Counted from the stretch's first letter, positions 41,566 through 52,237 are shown. The stretch is DNA of 64,000 bases from Bowdeniella nasicola (GCF_900107735.1 NZ_FNQV01000011.1:35550-99549), one strand, 5' to 3'. The notes: generated by a model not told the origin, from the letters alone. Translations and numbers: made by a program.

Positions 41566-44058
41566 TTAGCCACGCTTGCGAAGGGCGCGGTTGGTGGCGC
41601 GGGTGGGCTCGGCGCTGAGGGGATCCTCGGGCCACGGGTGCTTCGGGTAGCGGCCGCGCATCTCGGCGCGCACGCTCGGATAGGCGGAGGTCCAAAAGGA
41701 GGCGAGATCCGCCGTCGTGGCGAGCGTTTGGCCGCCGGGCGCGAGCAGTTCGAGGATGACAGGGCGAGCAAGGATCGCCGGGGAGGCGGTGGCGGAGAAG
41801 AACTCCTGGAGCTTGGCGGCAAGGCGCGGGCCGTCGGGGGTGTAGGACACGGTGGCGCTCCGGCCCGAGGGCAGGGTGAGGCGCTCGGGGACGAGATCAT
41901 CGAGGTGGGCGGCCTCCGGCCAGGGCAGGGCGGCCTGGATATCGGTGCGCAGATCCTCGCGGCGCGCGCTGCGGCCGGCAGCCAGGCGCGCCGCGCAGGA
42001 GGCGAGGAGCTCGGGACGGGCGGCGATGGCGGCGGGTGAGAAGTCCGGCCAGGGCTCGCCGCGCTCCCTTCTCAGGTAGGCGAGACGCGCGAGCAGGCTA
42101 GTGAGGGCATCACCGGGATCGGCGACGATCGCGGTGCCGTGATCGGCAATGAGGTCACGCGCCAGCGCGGCCGCCACGGCCGGATTGGGGGCGGTGCCTT
42201 CGCGGTGCAGCGGGATCTTGCCGAGGCTCGCGACGCGCGTGGCGCGGATGCGGCGATCCTCGATGTGGTGCTCGAGCGTGGTCGTCATGAGGTGGGCGCC
42301 CGCTAGCTCCAGGAGAGCTGCGGGCAGCGGCGCCGCCGTTCGCACGAGGTAGGTATCGGCTATCCGCTGGACCTCGCCCACCGCGAGCCACGACGCGCCG
42401 ATGAGGGGCGAATCAGCGGCGAGTTCGACGCCGAGCCCGCCCGCGGTGAGGTAGCGCCGGTCCTGGCCCTCTCGCCGCTGGGCGATAAAGGTGGGGTGCG
42501 CGCGGGCAATGAGCAGCGCGACGGCCGCGTCGTTATCGAGCTCCGGCCTGCTGGGCGGCTGGCTAGATTCACCGCCCAGGGCACGCAGCAGGCGATCGCG
42601 AGCGCAGGCATCCTCGCGAGGGCGCAGCAGCAGGCGGGCATCACCGCCGGGGGCGCGACGCCCCGAGTCCAGCGCTGCGGTCAGGGCTGCGGCTCGGCGC
42701 GCACCAAGGAGGTCGGCTCCCGCGAGGAGCGCCGCCCCGAGGCGCGGATCAAGGGGCAAGGTCGCTAGACGCCGGCCGAGGTCGGTGAGGCGGCCGGCGC
42801 TATCGCGAGCACCAAGCGCCCGCAGGTTGTTCTGCGCCTGGGCGAGCGCGGCAGGTGGGAGCGGGTCGAGCAGGCGCGATGCCGAGCCATCCCCATCGCC
42901 CCAGGCCGCGAGCGTCAGGGCGGCGCCGGTGAGATCCGCCGTCGCACTTTCGGGTGGATCGGCCGGGCGCAGTGCGGCGTACTCGCCGGGCGCGATAAGC
43001 CTGCGAGCAAATCCCTCCTGGGTACGTCCGGCGCGGCCCGCTCGCTGCGTCATCGACGCCTTGGAAGCTCGCACCGTCACGAGCCGGGCGGCGTCACGGG
43101 CGGCGTCATAGCGCGGCTGCCGCGATAGTGCTGCGTCGATCACTCCGACGACGCCCGCCACCGTCAGCCCCGTCTCCGCGACGGCGGTCGTCACGACGAT
43201 GCGCGGCTCGTTGCTCTGGGCGATCGCGCGATCCTGCTCAGCTGCCGGTAGCTGGCCGTGCAGCGGCAGTACGTGCGCGCGCGTGCGCCCGCGCGCGAGA
43301 GAGACGACGACGTCGACGTCCCGCGCCGAGGGCACAAAGACGAGCAGCGTTCCGGCTTCACCGCGGCCTGCCACCTCATTCATGGCCGCCACCGCCTGAT
43401 CGGCGACATAAGCCTGGTACTCCCGCGTCATGCCGCGCTCATCCAGCGCGCGCAGCCTGGTCGGCGGAGCAATGAGCTCAGTATCGACGTCGAAGAGTCG
43501 GCCCTGCGCACTCACGACGGGGACCGGCCGCTCGCCTTCGGACATGAGCTCGGCGAGCGCCCCCGCATCCGTCGTCGCCGACATTGCCCACACATCTAGG
43601 TCCTGCCGCAGATCGGCGATATCCAGCGCGAAGGCGAGCGCGAGGTCGGTATCCAAGCTCCGCTCGTGAACCTCATCGAGGATCACCGCACCCACGCCCG
43701 CCAGGTCCGGTTCGTGCACCATCCGCGCCACCAGCAACCCCGTCGTGACAAACTCGATCACCGTCTCGTGGGATCGCCGGGAATCGCCGCGCACCGAATA
43801 CCCGATCCGACCCCCGACGCGCTCCCCCGCGAGCCCTGCCAGATGACGGGCCGCGGCCCGCACGGCGATGCGTCGCGGTTCGGCCACGACGATGCGGCTG
43901 CGGCCGCCCGCGCGGATAGCCGCCATGACCGGCACCAGGGTAGTCTTACCAGAGCCAGGCGGAGCCGTGATGACAGCTCGCGAAAGTGCGCTCAGCTCAT
44001 TCGCGAGCGAGGCCGCGGGCAGGGCGGAGCCGTCAAGTATGTCCTGCAAGGTGCGCAT
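41566..44058 (-). CDS. hrpB: ATP-dependent helicase HrpB
   Basis: 830 residues from ATG 44058. DEAH-type motifs: [13 protein letters not shown] (I), [16 protein letters not shown] (Ia), [14 protein letters not shown] (II, DEVH), [11 protein letters not shown] (III), [16 protein letters not shown] (V) and [18 protein letters not shown] (VI), followed by the HrpB-specific C-terminal region ([40 protein letters not shown]). The role in bacteria is poorly known; RNA remodelling is assumed. The start is divergent from the C-S lyase gene across 49 bases. Confidence 0.93.
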   Translation of the reverse strand: MRTLQDILDGSALPAASLANELSALSRAVITAPPGSGKTTLVPVMAAIRAGGRSRIVVAEPRRIAVRAAARHLAGLAGERVGGRIGYSVRGDSRRSHETVIEFVTTGLLVARMVHEPDLAGVGAVILDEVHERSLDTDLALAFALDIADLRQDLDVWAMSATTDAGALAELMSEGERPVPVVSAQGRLFDVDTELIAPPTRLRALDERGMTREYQAYVADQAVAAMNEVAGRGEAGTLLVFVPSARDVDVVVSLARGRTRAHVLPLHGQLPAAEQDRAIAQSNEPRIVVTTAVAETGLTVAGVVGVIDAALSRQPRYDAARDAARLVTVRASKASMTQRAGRAGRTQEGFARRLIAPGEYAALRPADPPESATADLTGAALTLAAWGDGDGSASRLLDPLPPAALAQAQNNLRALGARDSAGRLTDLGRRLATLPLDPRLGAALLAGADLLGARRAAALTAALDSGRRAPGGDARLLLRPREDACARDRLLRALGGESSQPPSRPELDNDAAVALLIARAHPTFIAQRREGQDRRYLTAGGLGVELAADSPLIGASWLAVGEVQRIADTYLVRTAAPLPAALLELAGAHLMTTTLEHHIEDRRIRATRVASLGKIPLHREGTAPNPAVAAALARDLIADHGTAIVADPGDALTSLLARLAYLRRERGEPWPDFSPAAIAARPELLASCAARLAAGRSARREDLRTDIQAALPWPEAAHLDDLVPERLTLPSGRSATVSYTPDGPRLAAKLQEFFSATASPAILARPVILELLAPGGQTLATTADLASFWTSAYPSVRAEMRGRYPKHPWPEDPLSAEPTRATNRALRKRG

Positions 44059-44107
44059 GCTTGTACGGTAGACCAGGAACACCAGCAACGACGCCGAAGG
44101 GGCAACA

Positions 44108-45280
44108 GTGACGAGCTCCACCTACTTTGACGATTTTTCCGCCTACACCGCCACGAACATGGCGCAGCGAGGCTCGTTGAAGTGGACGGCCTTCCCCGGC
44201 ACGATCGGTGCGTGGATCGCCGAGATGGACTTCGGCATCTCCCCCGCGATCGCCGAAACGATCCGCGCAGAGGTCGATAAGGGCGCGTTTGGCTACCTGC
44301 CCACCTGCGCGCGCGATGACGCGAAGGCCGCCACCGCCCGCTGGCATCAGCGCCGCTACGGCTGGGACATCACCCCCGAGCAGGTCTGCCTGTTTCCCGA
44401 CGTCCTGACCGTGCTGGAAGCAACGATCCTGCACTTCCTTGAGCCCGGCCAGCCCGTCGTCGTCCCGACCCCGAGCTACATGCCCTTCCTCACCCAGCCC
44501 AAGCTCTTCAAGCGTGAAATCATCGAAGTTCCGGGCCTGCGCAATGAGGCCGGACGCTACACGCTGGACCTCGACGGAATCGATGCGGCCCTTGCCACCA
44601 GCGGCGGCCTGCTGATTTTGTGCAACCCGTGGAATCCCGTCGGGCGCGTCCTTACGCGGGAGGAACTGCACGCGGTCGAGGCGATCGTCGATAAGCACGG
44701 CGCGCGCGTATTCGCCGACGAAATCCACGGCCCCGTCGTCCTTGATTCCGAGCGGCGCCACATCCCCTACGCCTCCCTCTCCCCCACTGCGGCGTCACAC
44801 ACGATTACGGCGACGTCGAACTCCAAGGGCTGGAACATTCCCGGCCTGAAGTGTGCCCAGATGATCGTCTCGAACGATCGCGACGCCGCCGAGCTCGATG
44901 AGTGGATCCAGCACTACGAGCACCTCGCAAGCCCGCTGGGCGTCAAGTGCGCCGTCGCCGCTTACGACGCCTCCGATGACTGGCTGGCCGAGGTCACCGG
45001 CGTGTTGCGCGCGAACCGCGACCTATTCGCCGCGCGCCTCGCCGAAGCCCTCCCCGATGCCGTGCACGCCCCCGCGGAGGGCACCTACCTCGCGTGGGTC
45101 GATCTGCGGCCCTATGGCTGCGAGCACCCCGGAACCTATCTACGGGAGCAGGCCAAGGTCGCGATCAACGACGGCGAGGACTGCGGAGCGCCCGGCCACG
45201 CGCGCATCAACCTCGCGATGGCGCCCGATAACTGCGTGGCGGTCGTTGACCGCATGGCAGGCGCGCTTACCGGCGAATAA
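44108..45280 (+). CDS. MalY/PatB-type cystathionine beta-lyase (C-S lyase)
   Basis: 390-residue fold-type I PLP enzyme. The Schiff-base Lys lies in [33 protein letters not shown] and [12 protein letters not shown] supply PLP-binding Asn and Asp. The N-terminus [27 protein letters not shown] is diagnostic for MalY/PatB. It splits cystathionine to homocysteine or releases thiols/H2S from cysteine conjugates. GTG start 44108. Its last 14 bases overlap the end of the convergent FAH gene. Confidence 0.92.
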   Translation: MTSSTYFDDFSAYTATNMAQRGSLKWTAFPGTIGAWIAEMDFGISPAIAETIRAEVDKGAFGYLPTCARDDAKAATARWHQRRYGWDITPEQVCLFPDVLTVLEATILHFLEPGQPVVVPTPSYMPFLTQPKLFKREIIEVPGLRNEAGRYTLDLDGIDAALATSGGLLILCNPWNPVGRVLTREELHAVEAIVDKHGARVFADEIHGPVVLDSERRHIPYASLSPTAASHTITATSNSKGWNIPGLKCAQMIVSNDRDAAELDEWIQHYEHLASPLGVKCAVAAYDASDDWLAEVTGVLRANRDLFAARLAEALPDAVHAPAEGTYLAWVDLRPYGCEHPGTYLREQAKVAINDGEDCGAPGHARINLAMAPDNCVAVVDRMAGALTGE

Positions 45281-46046
45281 CGGGGTTCGTCAGCTCGCCA
45301 ATTCCCGCCACCTCGCACGCCACGCGCTCGCCGTGCCGGATTTCGCCGACCCCGGCCGGAGTGCCCGTGAGGATGACGTCGCCCGGCAGCAGCGAGCACA
45401 CGCTCGTAACATAGGAAATCAGCTCGGGGATCGAGAAGATCATGTCCGAGGTGTTCGCCTCCTGACGGACCTCGCCATCGACGAGGCAGCGCACGTCCGC
45501 ATGAGCGGGATCGAATTCCTCGGCGGACTCGGGGATGACGAGCACGGGCCCGAGCGGGCACGAGGTATCAAAGCCCTTGGCACGCGCCCACGTGGTATCG
45601 CTGCGCTGGGCGGTGCGCGCGGAAACATCGTTTGCCACGGTGTAACCAAAAATGACCTCGTGCGCCCGCTGAACCGGCACGTCCTTGCACGGCCGGGAGA
45701 TCACGACGGCGAGCTCGGCCTCGTGGTGAATGACGTCATCCCAAGGCGGCAGCACGATCGGATCATCGGGCCCGATGACGGCCGTATTCGGGATGAAGAA
45801 CATCAGCGGTTCGCTCGGCACCTGCGAGTTCATCTCCGCCGCGTGATCGGCATAATTCTTGCCAATCCCGACGACCTTCGAGCGCGGAATGACGGGCGAG
45901 AGCAACCGCACATCGTCGAGGCGCACCCGCCGGCCCGTCGTCTCAAAGCCCGCAAACAGCGGATCGGAGCGCAGGACGACGAGCTCCTCGCCGTCAAGAA
46001 CGCCGTAAGCAATGTCATCGTGATGGGTGAACCGAGCGATCTTCAT
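45267..46046 (-). CDS. Fumarylacetoacetate hydrolase family protein
   Basis: 259 residues of the FAH superfamily. VVGIGKNYADHAAEM, MFFIPNTAVIGPDDPIVLPP, HHEAELAVVI (metal-binding Glu pair), FGYTVANDVSAR and LTGTPAGVGEI are the family blocks. Members hydrolyse or decarboxylate acylpyruvates, oxaloacetate or enol-ketoacids; substrate unknown. It commonly lies near gltX in actinobacteria. The ATG is divergent from the helicase gene across 35 bases. Confidence 0.92.
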   Translation of the reverse strand: MKIARFTHHDDIAYGVLDGEELVVLRSDPLFAGFETTGRRVRLDDVRLLSPVIPRSKVVGIGKNYADHAAEMNSQVPSEPLMFFIPNTAVIGPDDPIVLPPWDDVIHHEAELAVVISRPCKDVPVQRAHEVIFGYTVANDVSARTAQRSDTTWARAKGFDTSCPLGPVLVIPESAEEFDPAHADVRCLVDGEVRQEANTSDMIFSIPELISYVTSVCSLLPGDVILTGTPAGVGEIRHGERVACEVAGIGELTNPVIRR

Positions 46047-46081
46047 GCGGCAAGCCTACGTCGATTTGGGATGATGGGGGC

Positions 46082-48721
46082 ATGTCTGCGCTGAACCCTG
46101 CCCTCAACGTTGTGCTCGACGACCTGGAAGACGCGGGGCTCGCCACCGATCCCGACGCCATCGCGAGTGCCTTTGCCGACTGGGCCGAGCGCAGCGGCCG
46201 CCCGCTGTACGACCACCAGGCCGAGGCAGTGCTCGCCATCGTTTCCGGCGCGCATACGATCGCCGCCACCCCGACGGGCTCCGGCAAGTCGATGATCGCC
46301 CTCGCCGCCCACCTCAATTCGCTGGCGGCCGGCGGCCGCACCTATTACACCGCGCCGCTGAAGGCCCTCGTCTCGGAGAAGTTCTTCGACCTCATCCACC
46401 TCTTCGGCTCCGCCAACGTCGGTATGATCACGGGCGACGCGGCCGTCAACCCGGGCGCTCCGATCATTTGCTGCACCGCGGAGATCCTCGCCATGCAGGC
46501 CCTGCGCGAGGGCGAGAACCTCGACGTTCACAGCGTCGTGATGGACGAATTCCATTTCTATTCCGACCCGCAGCGTGGCTGGGCCTGGCAAGTGCCGCTG
46601 CTCGAGATCCCGCACGCCCAGTTCATCCTCATGTCGGCGACGCTCGGCGACACGGCATTTTTCGAACGCGACCTGACCGATCGCACCGGCCGCGAGGTCA
46701 TCACCGTCACGAGCGCCACCCGTCCCGTGCCGCTGAACTTCTCCTACTCGATCGAGCCCATCCACGAACTCCTCGACGAGCTCGTCCACACCCACCGCGC
46801 GCCCGTCTATGTCGTGCATTTTTCCCAGCGCGACGCAGTCGAACGCGCGAGTGCCCTGCTCAGCGTCACCCTGATCGACAAGGACCGGCAGGCAAGAATC
46901 GCCGCGGTCCTCGGCGATTTTCGCTTCGGGCCGGGCTTTGGCCAGACGCTGTCCAAGCTCGTGCGCCGCGGCATCGGCGTGCACCACGCGGGCATGCTCC
47001 CGCGCTACCGCCGCCTCGTGGAGCGCCTAGCCCAATCGGGCCTGCTCGCCGTCGTGTGCGGCACCGATACCCTCGGCGTTGGCATAAACGTGCCGATCCG
47101 CACCGTCGTGCTGACCAAACTCACCAAGTTCGACGGGGTGCGCGAACGCCACCTCAGCGCGCGCGAATTCCACCAGATCGCCGGGCGCGCCGGCCGCGCG
47201 GGCTTTGACACAATGGGCGACGTCGTCGTCCAGGCCCCCGAACACGTCATTGAGAACGCCGCCGCGCTGAAAAAGGCCGACGGCGACCCCAAGAAGGTCA
47301 AGAAGATCACGCGCAAGAAGGCGCCCGTCGGCGTCGTGAACTGGACGGAATCGACCTTCGAGCGCCTCGTGGCCGCCGATCCCGAGCCGCTCACGAGCCA
47401 CATGGAGGTCACGCACGCACTCGTGCTTTCCGTGCTGGCGCGCCCGGGCGATCCCGTCGCCCACCTCTACCACCTGCTGAGCGCCACCCACGAGCAGGTC
47501 GGCGAGTCGAACCACCTGCTGCGCGAGGCCGTCCACGTCATCCGCTCGCTGCGCCAGGCGGGCGTCATCGAACACGTCTCCAGCGAGCAGGCTAGGCGCG
47601 AGGGCACGCCGCGCCTGCGGCTCACGGCTGACCTGCCCGAGGATTTCGCGCTCAACCAGCCGCTCTCCCCGTTCGCGCTCGCCGCCATCGAACTGCTCGA
47701 ACCCGAATCCGAAACCTATCCGCTCGACGTCGTCTCGGTCATCGAGGCCGTCTGCGAGAGCCCCATGCCGCTGCTGCACGCGCAGCGCAACGCGGCCCGC
47801 GGCGAGGCGATTGCGGCGATGAAGGCCGAGGGACTCGACTACGACGAGCGCATGGCCCTGCTGGAAGAGGTGACCTGGCCCGAGCCGCTGAAAGACCTGC
47901 TCGAGCCGGCATTCGCCACCTATTCGCGTACCAACCCGTGGGTCCTTGGCCGCGAGCTGCAGCCCAAGTCCGTCGTGCGCGAAATGATCGAGAACGCCAT
48001 GACGTTTTCGGACCTCATCTCCCGCTACGACGTCGGGCGCAGCGAGGGCGTCGTTCTGCGCTACCTCACCGACGTCTACCGCTCGCTGCGTCAGATCCTG
48101 CCCGAGGCCGCGCGCACCGAGGCGATGGCGGGCATCATCGAGTGGCTCGCCGCCCTCATCCGCGCCGTCGATTCCTCCCTGCTCGACGAATGGGAACAGC
48201 TCGCGGACCCCGATACCGATCGCCGCGTCGATCCCGACGCGACCGACGGCGCCGAACGTGCCTTTGGCGCCGACGAGTCCGGTCGCGTCGCATTCAGCGC
48301 CAACCCGCATGCGCTGCGCACCGCGATCCGCAGCGAGCTCATGGACGTCCTCCAGCTGCTCGATCGCGAACGCTACGACGAGCTCGCCGAGCGCTTTACC
48401 GCGCGCGATTTTTCCGCCGACGACTGGGCCGATGCGATCGACCCGTACTTCGAGGAATACGAATGGATCGGAACCGGCCCGCAGGCGCGCGGCTCCTCCT
48501 ACCTGACCTTCGCACCCGATCCCGACGCCGCCGACCTGCAGCTCCTCGGCTTCGATGAGTCCTACGCCGATACCGAGCGACTGCTCGCCATCACCCAGAT
48601 CTTGCAGGACCCGCACGACGATCACGCCTGGTCGCTGCGCGTCCTTGTCGATCTGGCTGCCTCCGATGAGCAGCGCCGCCCTGTGCTGCTCGCCGGTCGC
48701 GTAGCCGAGGTCGGCGCCTAG
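46082..48721 (+). CDS. Ski2-like DEAD/DEAH helicase with DUF3516 C-terminus
   Basis: 879 residues. Helicase motifs: ATPTGSGKSMIALAA (I), TAPLKALVSEKF (Ia), MDEFHFYSD (II, DEFH), LMSATLGDTAFF (III), GVHHAGMLPRYRRLVERLAQ, CGTDTLGVGINVPIRTVV and QIAGRAGRAGFD (VI). The C-terminal ~400 residues (from about LTADLPEDFALNQPL) match DUF3516, an actinobacterial extension of unknown job. Likely RNA handling by analogy with Ski2/Dob1. A basic stretch (KKADGDPKKVKKITRKKAP) joins the two parts. The stop shares CTAG with the next gene. Confidence 0.9.
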   Translation: MSALNPALNVVLDDLEDAGLATDPDAIASAFADWAERSGRPLYDHQAEAVLAIVSGAHTIAATPTGSGKSMIALAAHLNSLAAGGRTYYTAPLKALVSEKFFDLIHLFGSANVGMITGDAAVNPGAPIICCTAEILAMQALREGENLDVHSVVMDEFHFYSDPQRGWAWQVPLLEIPHAQFILMSATLGDTAFFERDLTDRTGREVITVTSATRPVPLNFSYSIEPIHELLDELVHTHRAPVYVVHFSQRDAVERASALLSVTLIDKDRQARIAAVLGDFRFGPGFGQTLSKLVRRGIGVHHAGMLPRYRRLVERLAQSGLLAVVCGTDTLGVGINVPIRTVVLTKLTKFDGVRERHLSAREFHQIAGRAGRAGFDTMGDVVVQAPEHVIENAAALKKADGDPKKVKKITRKKAPVGVVNWTESTFERLVAADPEPLTSHMEVTHALVLSVLARPGDPVAHLYHLLSATHEQVGESNHLLREAVHVIRSLRQAGVIEHVSSEQARREGTPRLRLTADLPEDFALNQPLSPFALAAIELLEPESETYPLDVVSVIEAVCESPMPLLHAQRNAARGEAIAAMKAEGLDYDERMALLEEVTWPEPLKDLLEPAFATYSRTNPWVLGRELQPKSVVREMIENAMTFSDLISRYDVGRSEGVVLRYLTDVYRSLRQILPEAARTEAMAGIIEWLAALIRAVDSSLLDEWEQLADPDTDRRVDPDATDGAERAFGADESGRVAFSANPHALRTAIRSELMDVLQLLDRERYDELAERFTARDFSADDWADAIDPYFEEYEWIGTGPQARGSSYLTFAPDPDAADLQLLGFDESYADTERLLAITQILQDPHDDHAWSLRVLVDLAASDEQRRPVLLAGRVAEVGA

Positions 48722-49362
48722 ACCAGCAGCACCCAGCCGCCCACGACGCCGACGAGCAGCGCTAACGCCACCGAGCCGAGTGCCACGGGATAGGAAAAGA
48801 CCCAATCCTCACGCTCGCGCCCGGGGTGGACGAAGGCCCCGATGAGGATCGTCGCGGCGAGCACGACCCACCCGGCAAGGATCGCGCCCGCGATCGCGGG
48901 CCCCATCACCTGCGCCGCAGCCACGTCCGTCGCGACGCTCGCCTGGGAGGTGAACCAGCGCGTGAAGTAGGTCGGGATCCGCACGAGCTCTCCGCCCTGG
49001 ACCCACCAATCCTGCACCGCGCGCACCGTGGCGATCACGACGGGCATGAGCACGAGCACGACGATCGCCACCGGCACAAAGCGCGCCGCGGCGCCCCACC
49101 CGGTACGACGCCGCACAAACCACAGGGCAAAGGCCCCAAGCGGCGCGAGCGCAAAGATCGCCACCGCCGCCGCAAAGGCCCCGATCGCTGCCCAGCTCGG
49201 CGCCCCCGGCGAGCGCAGCTGCTCGCCCAGCGCCGCCGCGTCAATACTCTCGGCAACGAACCCCAGCACCGGGCGTGCCATCGCGATCAGCAGCGCAAGG
49301 ACCGCGAGCGCCACGGAGGTGGGGATCGCTATCCCCCGCAACCACCCGAAACGCTCGACCAT
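48718..49362 (-). CDS. Membrane protein of unknown function
   Basis: 214 residues with about five hydrophobic segments: near 10-35, 58-82, 90-112, 148-172 and 193-213. A polar loop between the third and fourth (VQDWWVQGGELVRIPTYFTR) is rich in aromatics. I recognise no family. It stands alone between the convergent helicase gene and tRNA-Lys; ATG start with only a weak ribosome site. Confidence 0.75.
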   Translation of the reverse strand: MVERFGWLRGIAIPTSVALAVLALLIAMARPVLGFVAESIDAAALGEQLRSPGAPSWAAIGAFAAAVAIFALAPLGAFALWFVRRRTGWGAAARFVPVAIVVLVLMPVVIATVRAVQDWWVQGGELVRIPTYFTRWFTSQASVATDVAAAQVMGPAIAGAILAGWVVLAATILIGAFVHPGREREDWVFSYPVALGSVALALLVGVVGGWVLLV

Positions 49363-49466
49363 ATCGCCAGCTTAGGTGAGCTTACGCACAGCGGCCCGAT
49401 ATCGGGGGTTTCCGAGTTGTCTTTTCAGCAAAGCGCGCGGTAATGTTTCTGAGGTCGAAAGACGCC

Positions 49467-49539
<73 letters not shown>

Positions 49540-49546
49540 CACGAAA

Positions 49547-49569
49547 GCCCTCGGCAACACGCCGGGGGC
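49547..49569 (+). terminator. Possible terminator hairpin after tRNA-Lys
   Basis: GCCCTCGGC, five-base loop, GCCGGGGGC: nine pairs with one G-T. No T tract follows, so only a weak call; it lies seven bases past the tRNA. Confidence 0.4.
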
Positions 49570-49754
49570 ATCGTCATATCTGTGGCACATTCAACGGGCG
49601 TAACCCGCTAGCTTCTTTCGTTTCGCGTTGTGGACGGCACTCGGCCACGCCGACGTTACCAATATTAAGACCTCTCGCTGTTCCACAACTGATGGACAAC
49701 GTGACACATCCACCATAGTTGCGTCGATGGAGCGTTAACGTCACAGATGTGGTC

Positions 49755-50396
49755 ATGCGAAAATTGACGACCGCAGCAGCCGCAAGCTTGCTCGCCGCCA
49801 CGCTGGCCCTCGCCGCCTGCACCTCCAACAGCGATAACGCCAAGGAATCGCCGACGACGCAGCCCACGCCAACGAGCGAGGAGAGCGCCACCACCGAGAC
49901 GACCGCCCCCGATTCCGAGACCACCTCAGATTCCGAATCGGCCGCGCCCAAGGGGGCGGATGCCCCGGCCGCCAGCCGCGAGTTTTCGTTCAAGGAGGGC
50001 GCCTTCAAGGTCGATATCCTTCCCATTCGCGACGACGGCACCCTCGCCACCGTCAATGTCGTCGTGACCAACACGAGGAGCGCCGCGGTCCCCCTCGTCG
50101 GCATGTTTTCCAACGGCGATATCTCGATCCCCAACAGCGACAAGCAGGACAGCACCCTGCAAAACTCCACCCGCGGCATCGCTGTGACCGACGACAAGAA
50201 CAAGAAGATCCACCGCGCTGCCTTCGATACCTCGGACAGGTGCCTGTGCTCGCGCACCGACGAAGGCAACCTGCAGGCGGGTGGCTCGACGACGCTGCAC
50301 ACCCAGGTCGCTTCCCTGCCCGAGGACGTCACGGAGGTCACCGTGACGCTGCCGGGCATCGGTGGCGTCCACAACGTGCCGGTGGTGCGTGACTAA
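49755..50396 (+). CDS. Putative lipoprotein paired with OmpA-family gene
   Basis: 213 residues from ATG 49755. Signal peptide with lipobox LAAC (Cys22), then a Ser/Thr/Glu-rich linker (about 24-78), then a beta-rich domain (REFSFKEGAFKVDILPIRDD, ATVNVVVTNTRSAAVPL) that resembles extracellular immunoglobulin-like lipoprotein domains. A CLC pair lies near residue 168. The stop overlaps the OmpA-family start by one base (TAATG). Function unknown; with its partner it would tie the membrane to peptidoglycan. Confidence 0.82.
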   Translation: MRKLTTAAAASLLAATLALAACTSNSDNAKESPTTQPTPTSEESATTETTAPDSETTSDSESAAPKGADAPAASREFSFKEGAFKVDILPIRDDGTLATVNVVVTNTRSAAVPLVGMFSNGDISIPNSDKQDSTLQNSTRGIAVTDDKNKKIHRAAFDTSDRCLCSRTDEGNLQAGGSTTLHTQVASLPEDVTEVTVTLPGIGGVHNVPVVRD

Positions 50397-50932
50397 TGGC
50401 GACGTGGGCGGCCCCCGCAGCCATCGCCCTTGCCGCGTCCATCGGTCTGGCTCCGGCCGCGCCCGACGACACCGTCTATGACATCGTCGCGCCGATTGAG
50501 GACATCGTCGCCGTCTACGAGGAGATCGACAACGCCGCGACGACAGCCACCGCGGCCGACGGCCAGGAGATCCGGCTCGCGGCCGACGTCAACTTCGATA
50601 AGGACTCGGCGGCGCTCACGGCCCGCGCCGGTGAGATCCTGTCGGCGGCGACGAGCCAGTGGAAAGAGCGCACCATCGAGACGATTAGCGTCGTCGGCCA
50701 CACCGACTCCGTGCAGGGCGCCGTCGACAATCAGCAGCTCAGCAACGATCGCGCCGCGGCCGTCGCGGCAGCGCTGAAGGATGCGCTCGGCGAGGTCACG
50801 ATCACCGCCGCCGGCAAGGGCGCGACGGTGCCGATCGCCAAGGAATGCGGCAGCGCGGAGGAGGTCGAGGCCGCCCGCGCGCTCAACCGCCGCGTCGACA
50901 TCCTCGTCACCTTCGCCGACGAGGCGCCCTAG
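50396..50932 (+). CDS. OmpA-family peptidoglycan-binding protein
   Basis: 178 residues. An N-terminal hydrophobic stretch (AAPAAIALAASIGLAPAA) is a likely signal peptide. The OmpA C-terminal domain spans about 55-175: LAADVNFDKDSAALT, VVGHTDSVQGAVDNQQLSND (with the Asp that binds diaminopimelate) and RALNRRVDILVTF (Arg). Such domains bind peptidoglycan non-covalently. Translation is coupled to the lipoprotein gene just upstream. Confidence 0.87.
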   Translation: MATWAAPAAIALAASIGLAPAAPDDTVYDIVAPIEDIVAVYEEIDNAATTATAADGQEIRLAADVNFDKDSAALTARAGEILSAATSQWKERTIETISVVGHTDSVQGAVDNQQLSNDRAAAVAAALKDALGEVTITAAGKGATVPIAKECGSAEEVEAARALNRRVDILVTFADEAP

Positions 50933-50941
50933 CGAGCGCCG

Positions 50942-52237
50942 CTAGGACAGCAACCGCGCGAGGCGGGACGGCGAGAATTTCTCCACCTCGACGTCCCGCC
51001 CCGCGATCTCGACGTCCGTGCCGGCCAGCAGGTGCGCGACGACCTTGCCCGTGACCGGCCCGAGGCTCAGCCCGTGCATGTTATGGCCGGTGGCGAGCGT
51101 GACGCGCGGCAGCTTAGCGTGCTGCCCGATGATCGGCAGGCCGTCGGCGGTCATCGGCCGCGGCCCCACCCACTCATGACTCGTGTCATGCCAGCGAATC
51201 CCGCGCACCAGCGGCGCCGTTACCCGCTTGATCATCGTGATGCGATCGGGGTGGAAGGCCTCATAGGTGCCGTCGATCTCCATCGCCCCGACGACGCGCA
51301 GCGCGCCGGAAATCGGGACGAGCACGGTGCGCGCATCGGAGAGGTGAATGAGGTGGCGCGGCAGCTCGTCGGCGGCGACGGTAAAGGAATAGCCCTTTCC
51401 GGGAACGACGCCGAGGTGGACGCCATAGGGCTTGACCAGCTCGCTGGACCACGCGCCCGCGGCGACGACGACGTGATCGGCCGCGAGGTTGATCCGCGTC
51501 CCCTGGTGCAGGTAGTCGATGCTCGGGTGATCGCCCGCGTGCAGCCCCGTGACGCGGGCGCCTTCCAGGAATTCGACGCCGTCGGCCTTCACGACCTCAC
51601 CGAGGCTTTCGACGAAGCGGCCCGGATCAATCCACCGCGCGCCGTAGTCGATGAAACCCGCGCTGCACGCGCGCGAGAGCGTCGGCTCGGTCTGCCAGAG
51701 CTCCTCGCCCGTGAGCAGCGGCCCCGGCGCATCCGCGACGCCGGATCTGGAGCGCTGCGTCAGCACCTCGTGAAAGGCCCGCACGTGGGCCTCGTCCTCG
51801 GCGGTGTACAGGAAGCCCGTGCCGCCGCCGCTGACCTCAACGCCCGCCGCGGCGAGTTCGTCGAAGGCGGCCAACGCGCCGGCGCCAAGCTGCACCATCG
51901 CCGCCACGCCGAGGCTCGTATACGTCGGCAGCGAGGACTTCATGAAGCCGAATCCGAACGTCATGAGGCGCGCGGCGCGTAGTGGCGTCAACGTGAGCGG
52001 CCCGGAGCGGGAGACGAGCCCCTTAAAGACTTCGCCGATCATGCCCGGGCCCGCCAGCGGCACGGCCGTCAGCGGCGTAATCTCGCCCGCATTGCCGCGC
52101 GAGGCGCCCGAGCCGATCTGATCGCGCTCCACGACGGTGACGTCATAGCCCGCCCGTCGCAGATAAAACGCGGTGCTCAGGCCGACGAGGCCCGCTCCTA
52201 TAACAATGACCTTGGACCCCGGGGCAGCTAACGCCAC
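50942..52237 (-). CDS. FAD-dependent D-amino-acid/amine dehydrogenase (DadA-like)
   Basis: 431 residues of the DAO fold. The dinucleotide motif VIVIGAGLVGLSTAFYLRRA opens the protein, followed by ERDQIGSGASRGNAGEITP, and it ends with GPRPMTADGLPIIGQ and ATGHNMHGLSLGPVTGKVVA, the FAD-closing motif of DadA-like enzymes. It would oxidise D-amino acids or other secondary/primary amines, feeding electrons to the quinone pool rather than O2. GTG start 52237 with AGGTGAGG upstream. Specific substrate unknown. Confidence 0.87.
   Translation of the reverse strand: MALAAPGSKVIVIGAGLVGLSTAFYLRRAGYDVTVVERDQIGSGASRGNAGEITPLTAVPLAGPGMIGEVFKGLVSRSGPLTLTPLRAARLMTFGFGFMKSSLPTYTSLGVAAMVQLGAGALAAFDELAAAGVEVSGGGTGFLYTAEDEAHVRAFHEVLTQRSRSGVADAPGPLLTGEELWQTEPTLSRACSAGFIDYGARWIDPGRFVESLGEVVKADGVEFLEGARVTGLHAGDHPSIDYLHQGTRINLAADHVVVAAGAWSSELVKPYGVHLGVVPGKGYSFTVAADELPRHLIHLSDARTVLVPISGALRVVGAMEIDGTYEAFHPDRITMIKRVTAPLVRGIRWHDTSHEWVGPRPMTADGLPIIGQHAKLPRVTLATGHNMHGLSLGPVTGKVVAHLLAGTDVEIAGRDVEVEKFSPSRLARLLS

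Noticed and set aside
47027..48805. 592-codon open frame opposite the helicase gene
   Set aside because: Composition is that of a GC-rich antisense shadow and no motif is visible; the helicase on the other strand has full family motifs.
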